A DNA stretch of 64,000 nucleotides from JBMOUD01 sp049319665 (GCF_049319665.1 NZ_JBMOUD010000009.1:152662-216661); one strand, 5' to 3'. Shown: positions 52,374 through 61,795, counted from the first letter of the stretch. Numbers and translations: made by a program. Notes: generated by a model from the sequence alone, not told the origin.

Positions 52374-53150
52374 ATGCAAAAAGCTGTATTGATTACCGGT
52401 TGTTCCAGCGGAATTGGCCTGGTTTCCGCGCAATATTTGCGCAGTCGTGGCTATCGCGTTTTAGCCACCTGCCGTAAAACGCAAGATATTGACCATTTGC
52501 AGCAGTTGGGTTTTGAAACAATCCGATTAGATCTTGATGACAAACATAGCGTCGAGCAGGCTGCCGCAGAGGTATTACACCTGACTGGAAATCGGTTATA
52601 TGGGCTATTTAACAATGCTGGTTTTGGCGTTTATGGTCCGTTGAGTAAAGTCAGTCGAGAGCAATTGGAACAGCAATTTTCTACTAATTTCTTTGGTCTT
52701 CACCAATTAACGCAATTGTTATTACCCGCGATGTTGGCGCATGGCGAAGGGCGTATTATCCAGACCAGTTCGGTATTAGGATTAGTCAGCACACCGGGAA
52801 GAGGCGCATATTCCGCCAGTAAATTCGCGCTTGAGTCTTGGTCCGATGCGCTGCGTATGGAATTGCGTGGCACCGGCGTGCAAGTGAGCTTGATTGAACC
52901 CGGCCCATTAAGCAGCCGTTTTGTTGAAAATGTGAATCAGGCCGAAGTCGATAAGCCAGTGGTAAATCCGACGTTGGCCGACAGATTTATCCTGCCGCCA
53001 GAAGCCGTTTTGCCAAAATTGCGCCATGCTTTAGAAAGCCCTACAGCACGCTTACGTTATCCGGTGACTCTGGTAACTTATGCTGCAGCAATCTTACACC
53101 GTCTATTACCGGCCCGCATTCTAGATGTTCTTTTACGAATCAAGCAGTAA
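52374..53150 (+). CDS. ybbO: Short-chain dehydrogenase YbbO
   Basis: The 258-residue NADP-type SDR starts MQKAVLITGCSSGIG. It has the active-site region with Ser (QTSSVLGLVSTPGRG) and YSASKFALES (Tyr/Lys), plus NNAGFGVYG. The E. coli homologue reduces aliphatic aldehydes with NADPH. AGGT precedes the ATG; an in-frame TTG five codons upstream is also conserved in E. coli and could be used. Position next to tesA is conserved. Confidence 0.93.
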   Translation: MQKAVLITGCSSGIGLVSAQYLRSRGYRVLATCRKTQDIDHLQQLGFETIRLDLDDKHSVEQAAAEVLHLTGNRLYGLFNNAGFGVYGPLSKVSREQLEQQFSTNFFGLHQLTQLLLPAMLAHGEGRIIQTSSVLGLVSTPGRGAYSASKFALESWSDALRMELRGTGVQVSLIEPGPLSSRFVENVNQAEVDKPVVNPTLADRFILPPEAVLPKLRHALESPTARLRYPVTLVTYAAAILHRLLPARILDVLLRIKQ

Positions 53151-53257
53151 AGCCCGTATTTGTTGAATTTAAGTTTATGGGTAAGAGACCATTGAGGGGT
53201 TGAAGATCGAAACTTTGCCCCCACCTCTCATCCAAACGGATTAAGAGAGAACAACTC

Positions 53258-54115
53258 ATGCTTGCACAATCAACAGTGGTAGATATTAACGAATCCAACC
53301 TGCACCAGACATTGGAGCAGTCGATGACCGCGCCGGTGATGTTCTATTTCTGGTCCGAACGTAGCCAACACTGCCTGATTTTAGGGCCGATTCTCGATAA
53401 ATTGGCCGCCGAATATGCCGGTCAGTTTATTTTGGCTAAAGTCGACTGCGACGCGCAGCAGAATATCGCCGCCCAATTTGGCCTGCGCTCGATTCCCGCG
53501 GTTTATCTGTTTAAAGACGGTCAGCCGGTTGATGGTTTCCAAGGCCCGCAGCCAGAAGAAGTGATCCGCGATCTGCTTGCCAAAGTATTGCCGAAAGAAG
53601 AAGAACTGAAAGCCGCACAAGCTGCCGAATTGATGCAAGAAGGCTTGTTTGCCGACGCCCTTCCGCTGCTCAAAGATGCCTGGCAGTTAGGTAATAAGCG
53701 CAGTGATATCGGTTTAATGCTGGCTGAAGTACAAATCCATCTTAAGCGCAGCGAAGAAGCCGAAACCGTGCTGGCAACCATTCCGCTGCAAGACCGAGAT
53801 AGCCGCTATCAAGGGCTGATCGCGCAAATCGAATTGCTTAAACAAGCGGCCGATACGCCTGAAATTCAGCAACTGCAAAAAGAGATCGAACAAGATCCAC
53901 AAAATGTCGATCTTGCCGTGCAGTTAAGCCTGCAATTGCATCAGGTAGCCCGTAATGAAGAAGCATTAGAGTTATTGTTCAACCATCTGAAAAAAGACTT
54001 AGGTGCCGGCAACGGCAGCGCGCGTAAAACCATGATGGATATTCTGGCCGCGATGGGCACCGGTGACGTGCTGGCGGGCAAATATCGCCGCAAGCTTTAC
54101 TCGTTGCTGTACTGA
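53258..54115 (+). CDS. cnoX: Chaperedoxin CnoX (YbbN)
   Basis: CnoX protects proteins from over-oxidation by bleach-like oxidants and passes clients to GroEL. The 285-residue protein has an N-terminal thioredoxin fold in which the CxxC is replaced by SQHC (FWSERSQHC), as in E. coli. A TPR-like helical C-terminal domain follows (LMQEGLFADALPLLKDAW) and ends KYRRKLYSLLY. It is followed by qmcA; the ybbL-ybbM pair found between these genes in E. coli is absent. Confidence 0.96.
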   Translation: MLAQSTVVDINESNLHQTLEQSMTAPVMFYFWSERSQHCLILGPILDKLAAEYAGQFILAKVDCDAQQNIAAQFGLRSIPAVYLFKDGQPVDGFQGPQPEEVIRDLLAKVLPKEEELKAAQAAELMQEGLFADALPLLKDAWQLGNKRSDIGLMLAEVQIHLKRSEEAETVLATIPLQDRDSRYQGLIAQIELLKQAADTPEIQQLQKEIEQDPQNVDLAVQLSLQLHQVARNEEALELLFNHLKKDLGAGNGSARKTMMDILAAMGTGDVLAGKYRRKLYSLLY

Positions 54116-54355
54116 TTTATCGCCCTTTCTAGCGTATGACTCTTAAGCGCCGCCAGCAAAAGCATCACAAGTTTGGCTGACGGCGTTTTCTTTGCTGCCC
54201 CTACCTTTATGCCTTTAATTAAGCGCGTAACTTTGTAATAAATCGTTACACTCATGCGCACAAAATGTGCCACAATCCCTCTCATATTTTTAGCTTGTTC
54301 GCTCAGGAAGAGATTTCCCGACTAACCGGAACCTTGCCTTACAGGAGTTCATATC

Positions 54356-55264
54356 ATGCAGATGTTTATCGTCATTATTATCGTCTTGGCCGTTATTATC
54401 GTTTTTGCCGGGGTGAAAACGGTGCCGCAAGGTTTCCAATGGACCGTTGAACGCTTTGGCCGCTATACCAAAACGCTGATGCCGGGGCTGAATCTGGTCG
54501 TGCCATTTATGGATCGCATCGGCCGTAAAATTAATATGATGGAACAAGTGCTGGATATCCCGTCGCAGGAAGTGATTTCTCGCGATAACGCCAATGTGTC
54601 TATCGATGCCGTCTGCTTTATTCAGGTTATCGACCCAGCCCGCGCCGCTTATGAAGTCAGCAATCTGGAATTGGCGATCATCAATCTGACCATGACCAAC
54701 TTCCGTACCGTTCTGGGTTCGATGGAACTCGATGAAATGCTGTCACAACGCGACAGTATCAATGCACGTTTGCTGCATATCGTTGATGAAGCCACCAACC
54801 CTTGGGGCGTGAAAATCACTCGTATTGAAATCCGAGACGTGCGTCCACCGACTGAATTGGTATCGGCGATGAATGCACAGATGAAAGCCGAGCGAACTAA
54901 GCGTGCCGATATTCTGGAAGCCGAAGGGGTGCGCCAATCGGCAATCTTACGTGCGGAAGGTGAAAAACAGTCGCAAATCTTGAAAGCCGAAGGTGAACGT
55001 CAATCTGCCTTCTTACAAGCCGAAGCCCGCGAACGTGCGGCAGAAGCAGAAGCGGCGGCAACTAAGATGGTTTCAGAGGCGATTGCTGCCGGTGATGTAC
55101 AGGCCATTAACTACTTTGTCGCGCAAAAATATACAGAAGCGCTAACCCAAATTGGCTCAGCCAATAACAGCAAAGTGATTATGATGCCACTGGACGCCAC
55201 CAGCATTATGGGCTCGATTGGCGGTATTGCGGAATTACTAAAAGAAACCAAAGGCGGTAAATAA
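54356..55264 (+). CDS. qmcA: SPFH/band-7 membrane protein QmcA (YbbK)
   Basis: The 302-residue protein has an N-terminal membrane helix (IVIIIVLAVIIVFAGV) and an SPFH domain with GFQWTVERFGRYTKTL and VISRDNANVSIDAV. A long charged coiled coil (AEGEKQSQILKAEGERQS) ends in an Ala-rich tail. Such stomatin-like proteins form large cages in the inner membrane and work with NfeD-type partners and proteases such as FtsH. Its stop overlaps the nfeD-like gene start (TAATG). Confidence 0.96.
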   Translation: MQMFIVIIIVLAVIIVFAGVKTVPQGFQWTVERFGRYTKTLMPGLNLVVPFMDRIGRKINMMEQVLDIPSQEVISRDNANVSIDAVCFIQVIDPARAAYEVSNLELAIINLTMTNFRTVLGSMELDEMLSQRDSINARLLHIVDEATNPWGVKITRIEIRDVRPPTELVSAMNAQMKAERTKRADILEAEGVRQSAILRAEGEKQSQILKAEGERQSAFLQAEARERAAEAEAAATKMVSEAIAAGDVQAINYFVAQKYTEALTQIGSANNSKVIMMPLDATSIMGSIGGIAELLKETKGGK

Positions 55265-55716
55265 TGCTGCTTGAGTGGCTACAAGATCCCCATCTATTTT
55301 GGTTATCTTTGGGCGGTGTGCTGCTAGCTGCCGAGCTACTCGGTGCGAGCGGCTATCTGCTGTGGAGCGGGATTGCTGCCGCCTTGGTCGGCATTATTAC
55401 CTGGATTGTTCCGCTGCCTTGGGCCTGGCAAGGCGTCTCCTTTGCTATCTTAACCATGCTCGCCGCCTATTTATGGTGGCAGTGGTTAAGACGCCGCCCG
55501 GCCAAAGCCAGTGCTAACAGTGAGCTGAATCAGCGTGGACGCCAGATGATTGGCTTACAAGTGACGCTATTAGAGCCAGTAGTCAACGGTTTTAGTCGTG
55601 CCAGCATCGGCGATAGCACCTGGCGCGTCAGCGCTACAGAACCGTTGCCACAGGGGCAACGGGTTCAGGTTATTGACGTTGAAGGCAATACGCTAAAGGT
55701 AAGTCGCTGCGACTAA
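55264..55716 (+). CDS. ybbJ: NfeD-like membrane protein YbbJ
   Basis: The 150-residue protein has three membrane helices (about 12-75), including LLAAELLGASGYLLWSGIAA. A C-terminal OB-fold follows, with GLQVTLLEPVVNGFSRASIG and RVQVIDVEGNTLKV, the NfeD short form. It is the partner of QmcA, and one base overlaps with that gene. It converges with cueR with only 2 bases between stop codons. Confidence 0.94.
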   Translation: MLLEWLQDPHLFWLSLGGVLLAAELLGASGYLLWSGIAAALVGIITWIVPLPWAWQGVSFAILTMLAAYLWWQWLRRRPAKASANSELNQRGRQMIGLQVTLLEPVVNGFSRASIGDSTWRVSATEPLPQGQRVQVIDVEGNTLKVSRCD

Positions 55717-55718
55717 AC

Positions 55719-56129
55719 TCAATGCGAGTCGTTCTTGCCACAGCAACCGCTGAGGTTATCCATAATCGGGCAGTCGGCGCCTTCATCTCCAGGACACTCG
55801 GCTGCCATGGTGACCAGCCGTTGATGCATCGCGGTTAGTTCTGCAATGTGGCGGGCTATTTCATCGGCTTTTTCTAACGTGCGTGCTTTGACATCTGCGC
55901 TATGGCGATTGGGGTTATGCAGTAATGCCACTAACTCTTGGCACTCCTCTAAAGTAAACCCCACCTGCCGGGCCTGACGTAGCAAGGTCAACTCTTCAAT
56001 ATGTTTAGGGGCGTAGCTGCGATAACCATTCTGGCTACGCAATGGCGCGGTAACCAGCCCTTTCTCTTCATAAAAGCGAATGGCTTTGCTGGTTAAGCCG
56101 GTTTTTTTTGCGACTTCACTAATATTCAT
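55719..56129 (-). CDS. cueR: Copper-responsive MerR-family regulator CueR
   Basis: The 136-residue activator has a MerR winged helix (MNISEVAKKTGLTSKAIRFY), a dimer helix, and the Cu(I)-binding loop with two Cys eight residues apart (CPGDEGADC), as in E. coli Cys112/Cys120. The C-terminal GCCGKND is also kept. It is divergent from copA, whose promoter carries its binding site. Confidence 0.96.
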   Translation of the reverse strand: MNISEVAKKTGLTSKAIRFYEEKGLVTAPLRSQNGYRSYAPKHIEELTLLRQARQVGFTLEECQELVALLHNPNRHSADVKARTLEKADEIARHIAELTAMHQRLVTMAAECPGDEGADCPIMDNLSGCCGKNDSH

Positions 56130-56138
56130 TTTTGCCCC

Positions 56139-56169
56139 TTGACCTTAACCTTGCTGGAAGGTTTATCTT
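56139..56169 (+). promoter_or_regulatory. copA promoter with CueR-binding dyad
   Basis: TTGACC (56139-56144) and TATCTT (56164-56169) are separated by the 19-bp spacer typical of MerR-type promoters. The spacer carries the perfect dyad AACCTT-GCTGG-AAGGTT (56147-56163). CueR with Cu(I) would untwist it and activate copA. Confidence 0.92.
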
Positions 56170-56234
56170 AAGCTCTCATCGGATTAGGTCAATAGATAAT
56201 CAACACACGAGCACAAGCTCCTAAGGAAAATATC

Positions 56235-58772
56235 ATGGCAAATACTACAGTATTGGCACTGCAAGGCTTGTCCTGCGGCCACTGCGTTGCCTCAACCCGT
56301 AAAGCTTTAGAAAAAGTCGCTGGCGTTAACGAGGTTGAAGTCACCATTGATCAAGCGATTGTGCATGGCGATGTCAGCAGCCAGACGCTAATTAATGCTA
56401 TTGAAGAAGCCGGCTATCAGGCGCAACTCTCAGCAGGTGAACAACACCCAAAATCTGAGCCGCTGACTCTCTCTGAACTCTCAATGCCGGAAATTCAGTC
56501 AGCGGCAGCTATTCCCCTTCCGGTACAAGAGGCTGGCGACGACGGAGTACAGCTGCTGTTGAGCGGTATGAGTTGCGCCAGTTGCGTCAGTAAAGTGCAA
56601 AAAGCGATTGAAAATGTTGATGGCGTCACCCGCGCCAGCGTCAATCTGGCCGAACGCAGCGCATTGGTAAAAGGCAGCGTAAACGGCGAGGCGTTGATTG
56701 CCGCCGTTGAGCGCGCCGGTTACGGCGCTGAAATTATTATTGATGAAAACCTACGCCGCCAGCGCCAGCAGCAAACGGCACGCCATAGCATGCTGCGTTT
56801 TAGCTGGCAGGCGGCGCTGGGTTTAGCGGCCGGTATTCCGCTGATGGCCTGGGATTTGTTCGGTGGCAGTATGATGGTCACCAACGCCTCGCAAACTGGC
56901 TGGCTGATTGTTGGTATCGCCACGCTGGCGATTATGGTCATTGCCGGTGGGCATTTTTATCGCAGCGCGTGGAAAAGCCTGCGCCACGGCAGCGCCAATA
57001 TGGATACTCTGGTTTCACTTGGTACCGGTGCGGCCTGGATTTTCTCTATGGCGGTAACGCTGTGGCCTGACGCATTTCCGATGCAGGCACGCCATCTCTA
57101 TTATGAAGCCAGCGTGATGATTATTGGCTTAATCAATCTGGGCCATGCGCTGGAGCAACGCGGCCGCCAGCGCTCATCTAAAGCGCTGGAACGTTTATTA
57201 GATCTCACCCCACCGACGGCGAAAGTCGTGACACCAGAAGGCGAAATCACGCTGCCATTGGCACAGGTCGAGCAAGGCATGACGCTGCGCCTGACCACCG
57301 GTGACCGCGTACCAGTTGATGGTGAAGTGCTAAAAGGCGAAGTGTGGATGGATGAGGCCATGCTGACCGGTGAACCGATTGCCCAGCAGAAAGTCGCGGG
57401 CGATTTGCTGAGTGCCGGCACTCAGGTCAAAGACGGCAGCGTGCTATTCCGTGCCGATGCTATTGGCAGTCAAACCACACTATCGCGCATTATCAAATTG
57501 GTACGCGAGGCACAAAGCAGCAAACCTGAGCTGGGCCGACTCGCAGATCGTATATCCGCCGTTTTCGTGCCGGTGGTGGTACTTATTGCACTGTTTAGCG
57601 GCGCGATGTGGTACTTCTTCGGGCCACAGCCGCAATTGGTTTATACCTTGGTTATCGTCACTACCGTGCTGATCATTGCCTGTCCTTGTGCGCTGGGTCT
57701 AGCGACACCGATGTCGATTACCGCGGGCGTCGGGCGTGCGGCTGAGTTCGGCGTGTTAGTGCGCGATGCCGACGCTCTACAAAAAGCCAGCTCGCTGACC
57801 ACCTTAGTGTTTGATAAAACCGGCACGCTGACCGAAGGCCAGCCGCAGGTGACCTCAATCCAAACATCGAATGAGGTGACAGAACAGCAAGCGTTGAGCT
57901 GGGCGGCAGCGCTGGAACAGGGTTCACATCACCCATTAGCGCAGGCCATTGTGCAAAAAGCACAAACATTGCCCGTACCAGACGTCGAACAGTTCCGTAC
58001 GCTCGGCGGTTTAGGCGTCAGCGGACGCGTAGCAGACACCGAGTTACTGCTCGGCAATCTGGCGCTAATGCAGCAAGAGTCTATTGATTGTTCCGCCTTT
58101 GAAGCCGCACTCCAGCAGCAAGCGCAACAAGGCGCAACGCCAGTATTACTGGCCGCCGCAGGCAAACTGGTGGCATTGTTCGCTATTCGTGATGAATTAC
58201 GTAGTGACAGCGTTGACGCTTTACGCCGCTTGCATAATCAGGGCTACAAACTGGTGATGCTGACCGGAGATAATCCGTTAACTGCCGAAGCTATCGCCAA
58301 GCAGGCTGGGATTGATACGGTAATTGCTGGCGTGCGCCCCGAGGGTAAATCTGATGCCATCAAAGCACTGCAAGCCGCCGGTGAACAAGTCGCCATGATT
58401 GGTGATGGTATCAATGATGCCCCGGCATTAGCTCAGGCCGAAGTAGGTATTGCGATGGGCGGCGGCAGCGATGTGGCCATTGAGACAGCCTCAATTACTT
58501 TAATGCGTCCTAGTTTGCACGGTGTAGCAGATGCGCTGGCGGTATCAAAGGGCACGCTGCGTAATATGAAGCAAAATTTATTAGGAGCCTTCTTCTATAA
58601 CGCGATCGGTATTCCCATTGCCGCTGGTGTGTTATACCCACTGACCGGTACGCTGCTTAGCCCGGTAGTTGCCGGTGCAGCGATGGCATTGTCTTCGATC
58701 ACTGTGGTCGCCAATGCCAACCGCTTATTGCGTTTTACCCCGAAAGAAAGTGCTCAGCGGAAAAGCCACTAA
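56235..58772 (+). CDS. copA: Cu(I)-exporting P1B-type ATPase CopA
   Basis: CopA pumps Cu(I) from the cytoplasm to the periplasm. The 845-residue protein has two heavy-metal-binding domains (GLSCGHC at 11-17 and GMSCASC near 110) and eight membrane helices. It also has the ion motif CPCALG (near 482), DKTGTLTEG with the phosphorylated Asp (near 529), the P1B motif SHHPLA and GDGINDAPAL (near 722). A frameshift signal after the first metal domain (56447-56506) should also give a short chaperone. Length is close to the E. coli protein. Confidence 0.98.
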   Translation: MANTTVLALQGLSCGHCVASTRKALEKVAGVNEVEVTIDQAIVHGDVSSQTLINAIEEAGYQAQLSAGEQHPKSEPLTLSELSMPEIQSAAAIPLPVQEAGDDGVQLLLSGMSCASCVSKVQKAIENVDGVTRASVNLAERSALVKGSVNGEALIAAVERAGYGAEIIIDENLRRQRQQQTARHSMLRFSWQAALGLAAGIPLMAWDLFGGSMMVTNASQTGWLIVGIATLAIMVIAGGHFYRSAWKSLRHGSANMDTLVSLGTGAAWIFSMAVTLWPDAFPMQARHLYYEASVMIIGLINLGHALEQRGRQRSSKALERLLDLTPPTAKVVTPEGEITLPLAQVEQGMTLRLTTGDRVPVDGEVLKGEVWMDEAMLTGEPIAQQKVAGDLLSAGTQVKDGSVLFRADAIGSQTTLSRIIKLVREAQSSKPELGRLADRISAVFVPVVVLIALFSGAMWYFFGPQPQLVYTLVIVTTVLIIACPCALGLATPMSITAGVGRAAEFGVLVRDADALQKASSLTTLVFDKTGTLTEGQPQVTSIQTSNEVTEQQALSWAAALEQGSHHPLAQAIVQKAQTLPVPDVEQFRTLGGLGVSGRVADTELLLGNLALMQQESIDCSAFEAALQQQAQQGATPVLLAAAGKLVALFAIRDELRSDSVDALRRLHNQGYKLVMLTGDNPLTAEAIAKQAGIDTVIAGVRPEGKSDAIKALQAAGEQVAMIGDGINDAPALAQAEVGIAMGGGSDVAIETASITLMRPSLHGVADALAVSKGTLRNMKQNLLGAFFYNAIGIPIAAGVLYPLTGTLLSPVVAGAAMALSSITVVANANRLLRFTPKESAQRKSH
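56447..56506 (+). promoter_or_regulatory. Programmed -1 frameshift signal inside copA (CopA(Z) production)
   Basis: The slippery heptamer C CCA AAA (56447-56453) covers codons Pro72-Lys73. Five bases later a 10-bp perfect stem begins (GCCGCTGACT 56459-56468 with AGTCAGCGGC 56497-56506). In the -1 frame one codon (ATC) is followed by TGA (56456-56458). Slipped ribosomes would release a 74-residue protein made of only the first metal-binding domain, equivalent to CopA(Z) of E. coli, where slippage also occurs at His-Pro-Lys. Confidence 0.88.
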
Positions 58773-58850
58773 ATCAAGACTTTCCCTCTGTTTGCGTCTA
58801 TCCTCAGACAATATAATGAGGAAAAATGCATACAGAGGGAGTCGAGGCGA

Positions 58851-59648
58851 ATGCACCCCATCTTAAAACGTATCGCCCACTGGTTAGGGCGGTTAACCCC
58901 GGTTGAGTACGCTTACCCAGCAATAGATGTCACGTTGCCCAATGCGCGTTATCTGCATCTTGTGGGCAGTATTCACATGGGAACAATGGATATGTGCCCG
59001 CTACCCAAAAAACTATCGAGCAAGCTGGCTAAAGCCGATGCGTTAATTGTCGAGGCCGATATTACCCACGGCGATTCGCCTTTTGGCAATGATGACGTGC
59101 TGTTGCCTCTGGAACAGAGACTCAGCGAGGAGCAGTTCCAGCAGGTGGCTAAGTTGTGCGAAGAGTTAGGATGCCCCATTGAACAGATGTCCTTGCTGCC
59201 ATGCTGGCAGGTTGGATTGATGCTTCAGGCAAGTCAGGCACAACGACTCGGATTACGCGGTGAGTACGGCATTGATTATCAATTGCTGTCGGCAGCCCAT
59301 AAACTGAATAAAAAAGTGCTTGAGCTGGAAGGATCGGAACAGCAGCTAGAGTTGCTGCGTCAGCTGCCGGAAGATGGTCGGGCTTTGCTTGATGATACGC
59401 TGGAACATTGGCATACCAATGCGCGTCTGCTGCAAACTATGATCAGTTGGTGGTTAGATACCAAACCTAATAAAAGTATCGAACAGCTTCCTCAGACTTT
59501 TAGTAGTTCCTTATACGATGTGCTGATGCATCAACGTAACCAGCGCTGGCAGCAGTTTCTTAACGCCCTTCCCCCAGGACATTATGTTGTCGCTGTCGGT
59601 GCGCTACATCTATATGGCGATGGTAATCTTCCTGCTTTACTGAAATAA
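58851..59648 (+). CDS. ybaP: TraB/PrgY/GumN-family protein YbaP
   Basis: The 265-residue protein has the TraB-family N-terminal motif LHLVGSIHMGTMDM and the acidic LIVEADI. The C-terminal segment is VVAVGALHLYGDGNLPALL, which together form a putative metalloprotease-like site. The function of YbaP is unknown. Unlike many homologues there is no clear signal peptide. It lies between copA and the ChiX RNA, as in E. coli. Confidence 0.9.
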   Translation: MHPILKRIAHWLGRLTPVEYAYPAIDVTLPNARYLHLVGSIHMGTMDMCPLPKKLSSKLAKADALIVEADITHGDSPFGNDDVLLPLEQRLSEEQFQQVAKLCEELGCPIEQMSLLPCWQVGLMLQASQAQRLGLRGEYGIDYQLLSAAHKLNKKVLELEGSEQQLELLRQLPEDGRALLDDTLEHWHTNARLLQTMISWWLDTKPNKSIEQLPQTFSSSLYDVLMHQRNQRWQQFLNALPPGHYVVAVGALHLYGDGNLPALLK

Positions 59649-59664
59649 ACGCGATTGCTCAGGT

Positions 59665-59745
59665 AAAAAAATGGCCAATATTTCTATTGGCCAGTCAAAG
59701 AGGAATTTCATTTTTATTAATTTTAGTTTCGGTACGGATGCTGTA
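59665..59745 (-). ncRNA. chiX: Small RNA ChiX (MicM/SroB)
   Basis: ChiX is an Hfq-bound RNA that silences chiP (chitoporin) mRNA until chitobiose induces a decoy. The minus strand carries the conserved seed region ATGAAATTCCTCTTTGAC (59711-59694). It is followed by the terminator hairpin TGGCCAATA-GAAA-TATTGGCCA and seven T (59671-59665), almost identical to the E. coli RNA. The location between ybaP and ybaK, antisense to both, is also that of E. coli. The 5' end (about 59745) is estimated from the E. coli length and is less certain. The rest of the 59649-59975 gap shows only its promoter region. Confidence 0.92.
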
Positions 59746-59975
59746 CGCAATCTCATACCGGCGGGCGTAGGTTACAATCGTGTTTGTGTCTTGGCAACAC
59801 TCTTTCCGCACTTCAGACTGAACAATAAGCCGCCATTTTCCCTTTCTTGTTTAGTATCAAAACATTGGGATGTTGATTATTTTTTTACCAGTTGTGTCCT
59901 ATTTTTGCTGATTGCTTAACATAGTTCGGTCAAAATAGGCCATTCCAGGCCATCACGAATTAACTGGGTACCACA

Positions 59976-60455
59976 ATGACGCCAGCCGTTAAATTATTAG
60001 AAAAAAATCGGATTACCTTTACGTTGCATCCTTACGAGCACAGCAGCGATGAAACCAACTTTGGTGATGAAGCTGTCAAAAAACTGGGGCTAGATGCACA
60101 GCAAGTTTATAAAACCCTGCTTGTTTGTCTCAATGGGGATGCCAAAAAGCTCGCTGTTGCGGTGACACCGGTCGCGACTCAGCTAGATTTGAAGAAAGTC
60201 GCTAAAGCTTTTGGTGCAAAAAAAGCGGATATGGCAGATCCGCTACACGCCCAGCGTGTTACGGGTTATCTTGTTGGAGGCATCAGCCCTCTAGGACAGA
60301 AAAAGCTGCTGCCAACGGTGATTGATAGCCCGGCACAGCAGTTCCCGACTATTTTTGTTTCCGGTGGGAAACGTGGATTAGATCTCGAACTTGCCGCCGT
60401 AGATTTATGCCAATTGCTCAAAGGTCAATTTGCCGATATCGCCAAATGTGACTAA
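59976..60455 (+). CDS. ybaK: Cys-tRNA(Pro)/Cys-tRNA(Cys) deacylase YbaK
   Basis: YbaK removes cysteine mis-charged onto tRNA-Pro in trans. The 159-residue YbaK/ProX-fold protein starts MTPAVKLLEKNRITFTLHPY. It has VYKTLLVCLNG with the key Lys, and GYLVGGISPLGQKK, the specificity loop. Length equals that of the E. coli protein. Confidence 0.96.
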   Translation: MTPAVKLLEKNRITFTLHPYEHSSDETNFGDEAVKKLGLDAQQVYKTLLVCLNGDAKKLAVAVTPVATQLDLKKVAKAFGAKKADMADPLHAQRVTGYLVGGISPLGQKKLLPTVIDSPAQQFPTIFVSGGKRGLDLELAAVDLCQLLKGQFADIAKCD

Positions 60456-60513
60456 CCAGGACTAAACAGGACTAACTCACTGCTCAAGGCCTCAAATAAA
60501 GGTACACCTGCAC

Positions 60514-61731
60514 ATGACCGTTTCTACTGATAACCCAGCCAACACGACTGGGAGCGCAATAAAACGCACGACATTTTCGATATTAGGGGCAATCAGCGCA
60601 TCGCATTTAATTAATGACATGCTGCAATCACTGATTTTGGCGATTTACCCTCTGTTGCGCGATGAGTTTACGCTCAGCTTTGCCCAGATTGGTATTATTA
60701 CCCTCACCTACCAAATTACCGCATCGCTACTGCAACCGCTGATTGGTCACTATACCGATAAAAATCCGCTGCCTTATTCGCTGCCCGTTGGTATGGGTTT
60801 CACCTTAGCGGGCCTGCTGTTGCTGGCCGCCGCGCAGAGTTTCCCGGTGGTGCTGATTGCGGCAGCCTTAGTCGGCACGGGCTCTTCGGTATTCCATCCT
60901 GAATCTTCTCGCGTGGCGCGTATGGCCTCCGGTGGACGTCACGGTTTAGCACAGTCGCTCTTCCAGGTTGGGGGGAACTTTGGCAGCTCATTAGGGCCAC
61001 TACTGGCCGCGCTAATTATCGCGCCTTACGGCAAAGGTAATGTGGCGTGGTTCGCGATGGCAGCTTTGTTGGGAATTGTTATTTTGCTGCAAGTCAGCAA
61101 ATGGTATAGCCACCAGCAGCGCATGATTAAAAAAGCGGGACCGGCCAAGGCGACAGTCAGTACCATTCCACGCCGTACTGTTGTTTTCTCAATGAGCATT
61201 TTAATGGTGCTGGTGTTTTCTAAATACTTTTACCTTGCCAGCCTAAGCAGCTATTACACCTTCTATTTGATCCATAAGTTTGGGGTGTCGATTCAAGATG
61301 CGCAGTTCCATCTGTTCGCCTTTTTGCTGGCGGTTGCCGCCGGGACCATTATTGGTGGCCCAATCGGCGATAAGATTGGACGAAAATACGTGATCTGGGT
61401 TTCAATTCTTGGCGTTGCACCTTTCACTCTGCTACTGCCCCATGCCAATTTATATTGGACTGGCGTGCTTAGCGTCATTATCGGGGTGATTTTGGCTTCG
61501 GCATTTTCGGCCATTCTGGTTTATGCACAAGAACTGATCCCTGGAAAAGTCGGTACGGTATCCGGGCTATTCTTTGGTTTGTCCTTTGGGATGGGCGGCC
61601 TTGGTGCCGCAGTTCTGGGTTATATCGCAGATAAAACCAGTATTGATTTGGTCTATCAAATCTGCGCCTTCTTGCCGCTATTGGGGATATTAACCGCATT
61701 GCTGCCGAATATTGAACAGAAGTCCCGATAA
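60514..61731 (+). CDS. fsr: Fosmidomycin resistance MFS transporter Fsr
   Basis: The 405-residue, 12-helix MFS exporter has the family motifs SASHLINDMLQSLILAIYPL at the first helix, GTGSSVFHPESSRVARMASG, and GIGDKIGRKYVI-like motif A in the second half (GGPIGDKIGRKYVIW). It confers fosmidomycin resistance in E. coli. The physiological substrate is unknown. It lies after ybaK; ushA, its neighbour in E. coli, is not present here. Confidence 0.94.
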   Translation: MTVSTDNPANTTGSAIKRTTFSILGAISASHLINDMLQSLILAIYPLLRDEFTLSFAQIGIITLTYQITASLLQPLIGHYTDKNPLPYSLPVGMGFTLAGLLLLAAAQSFPVVLIAAALVGTGSSVFHPESSRVARMASGGRHGLAQSLFQVGGNFGSSLGPLLAALIIAPYGKGNVAWFAMAALLGIVILLQVSKWYSHQQRMIKKAGPAKATVSTIPRRTVVFSMSILMVLVFSKYFYLASLSSYYTFYLIHKFGVSIQDAQFHLFAFLLAVAAGTIIGGPIGDKIGRKYVIWVSILGVAPFTLLLPHANLYWTGVLSVIIGVILASAFSAILVYAQELIPGKVGTVSGLFFGLSFGMGGLGAAVLGYIADKTSIDLVYQICAFLPLLGILTALLPNIEQKSR

Positions 61732-61743
61732 CCCTCGCCTTTT

Positions 61744-61795
61744 TTGGCTGATAAGACGTATCAGAGTAATAAATACTCTGCGTTTTATCAGCCAA
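61744..61795 (+). terminator. Branched hairpin after fsr
   Basis: TTGGCTGATAA (61744-61754) pairs with TTATCAGCCAA (61785-61795), enclosing an inner hairpin CAGAGTA/TACTCTG (61761-61780). It lies just past the fsr stop and is the probable terminator. Confidence 0.65.

Noticed and set aside
59671..59919. 82-codon rightward frame between ybaP and ybaK
   Set aside because: It lies on the opposite strand of the ChiX RNA and its terminator, has no ribosome site and encodes no recognisable sequence.
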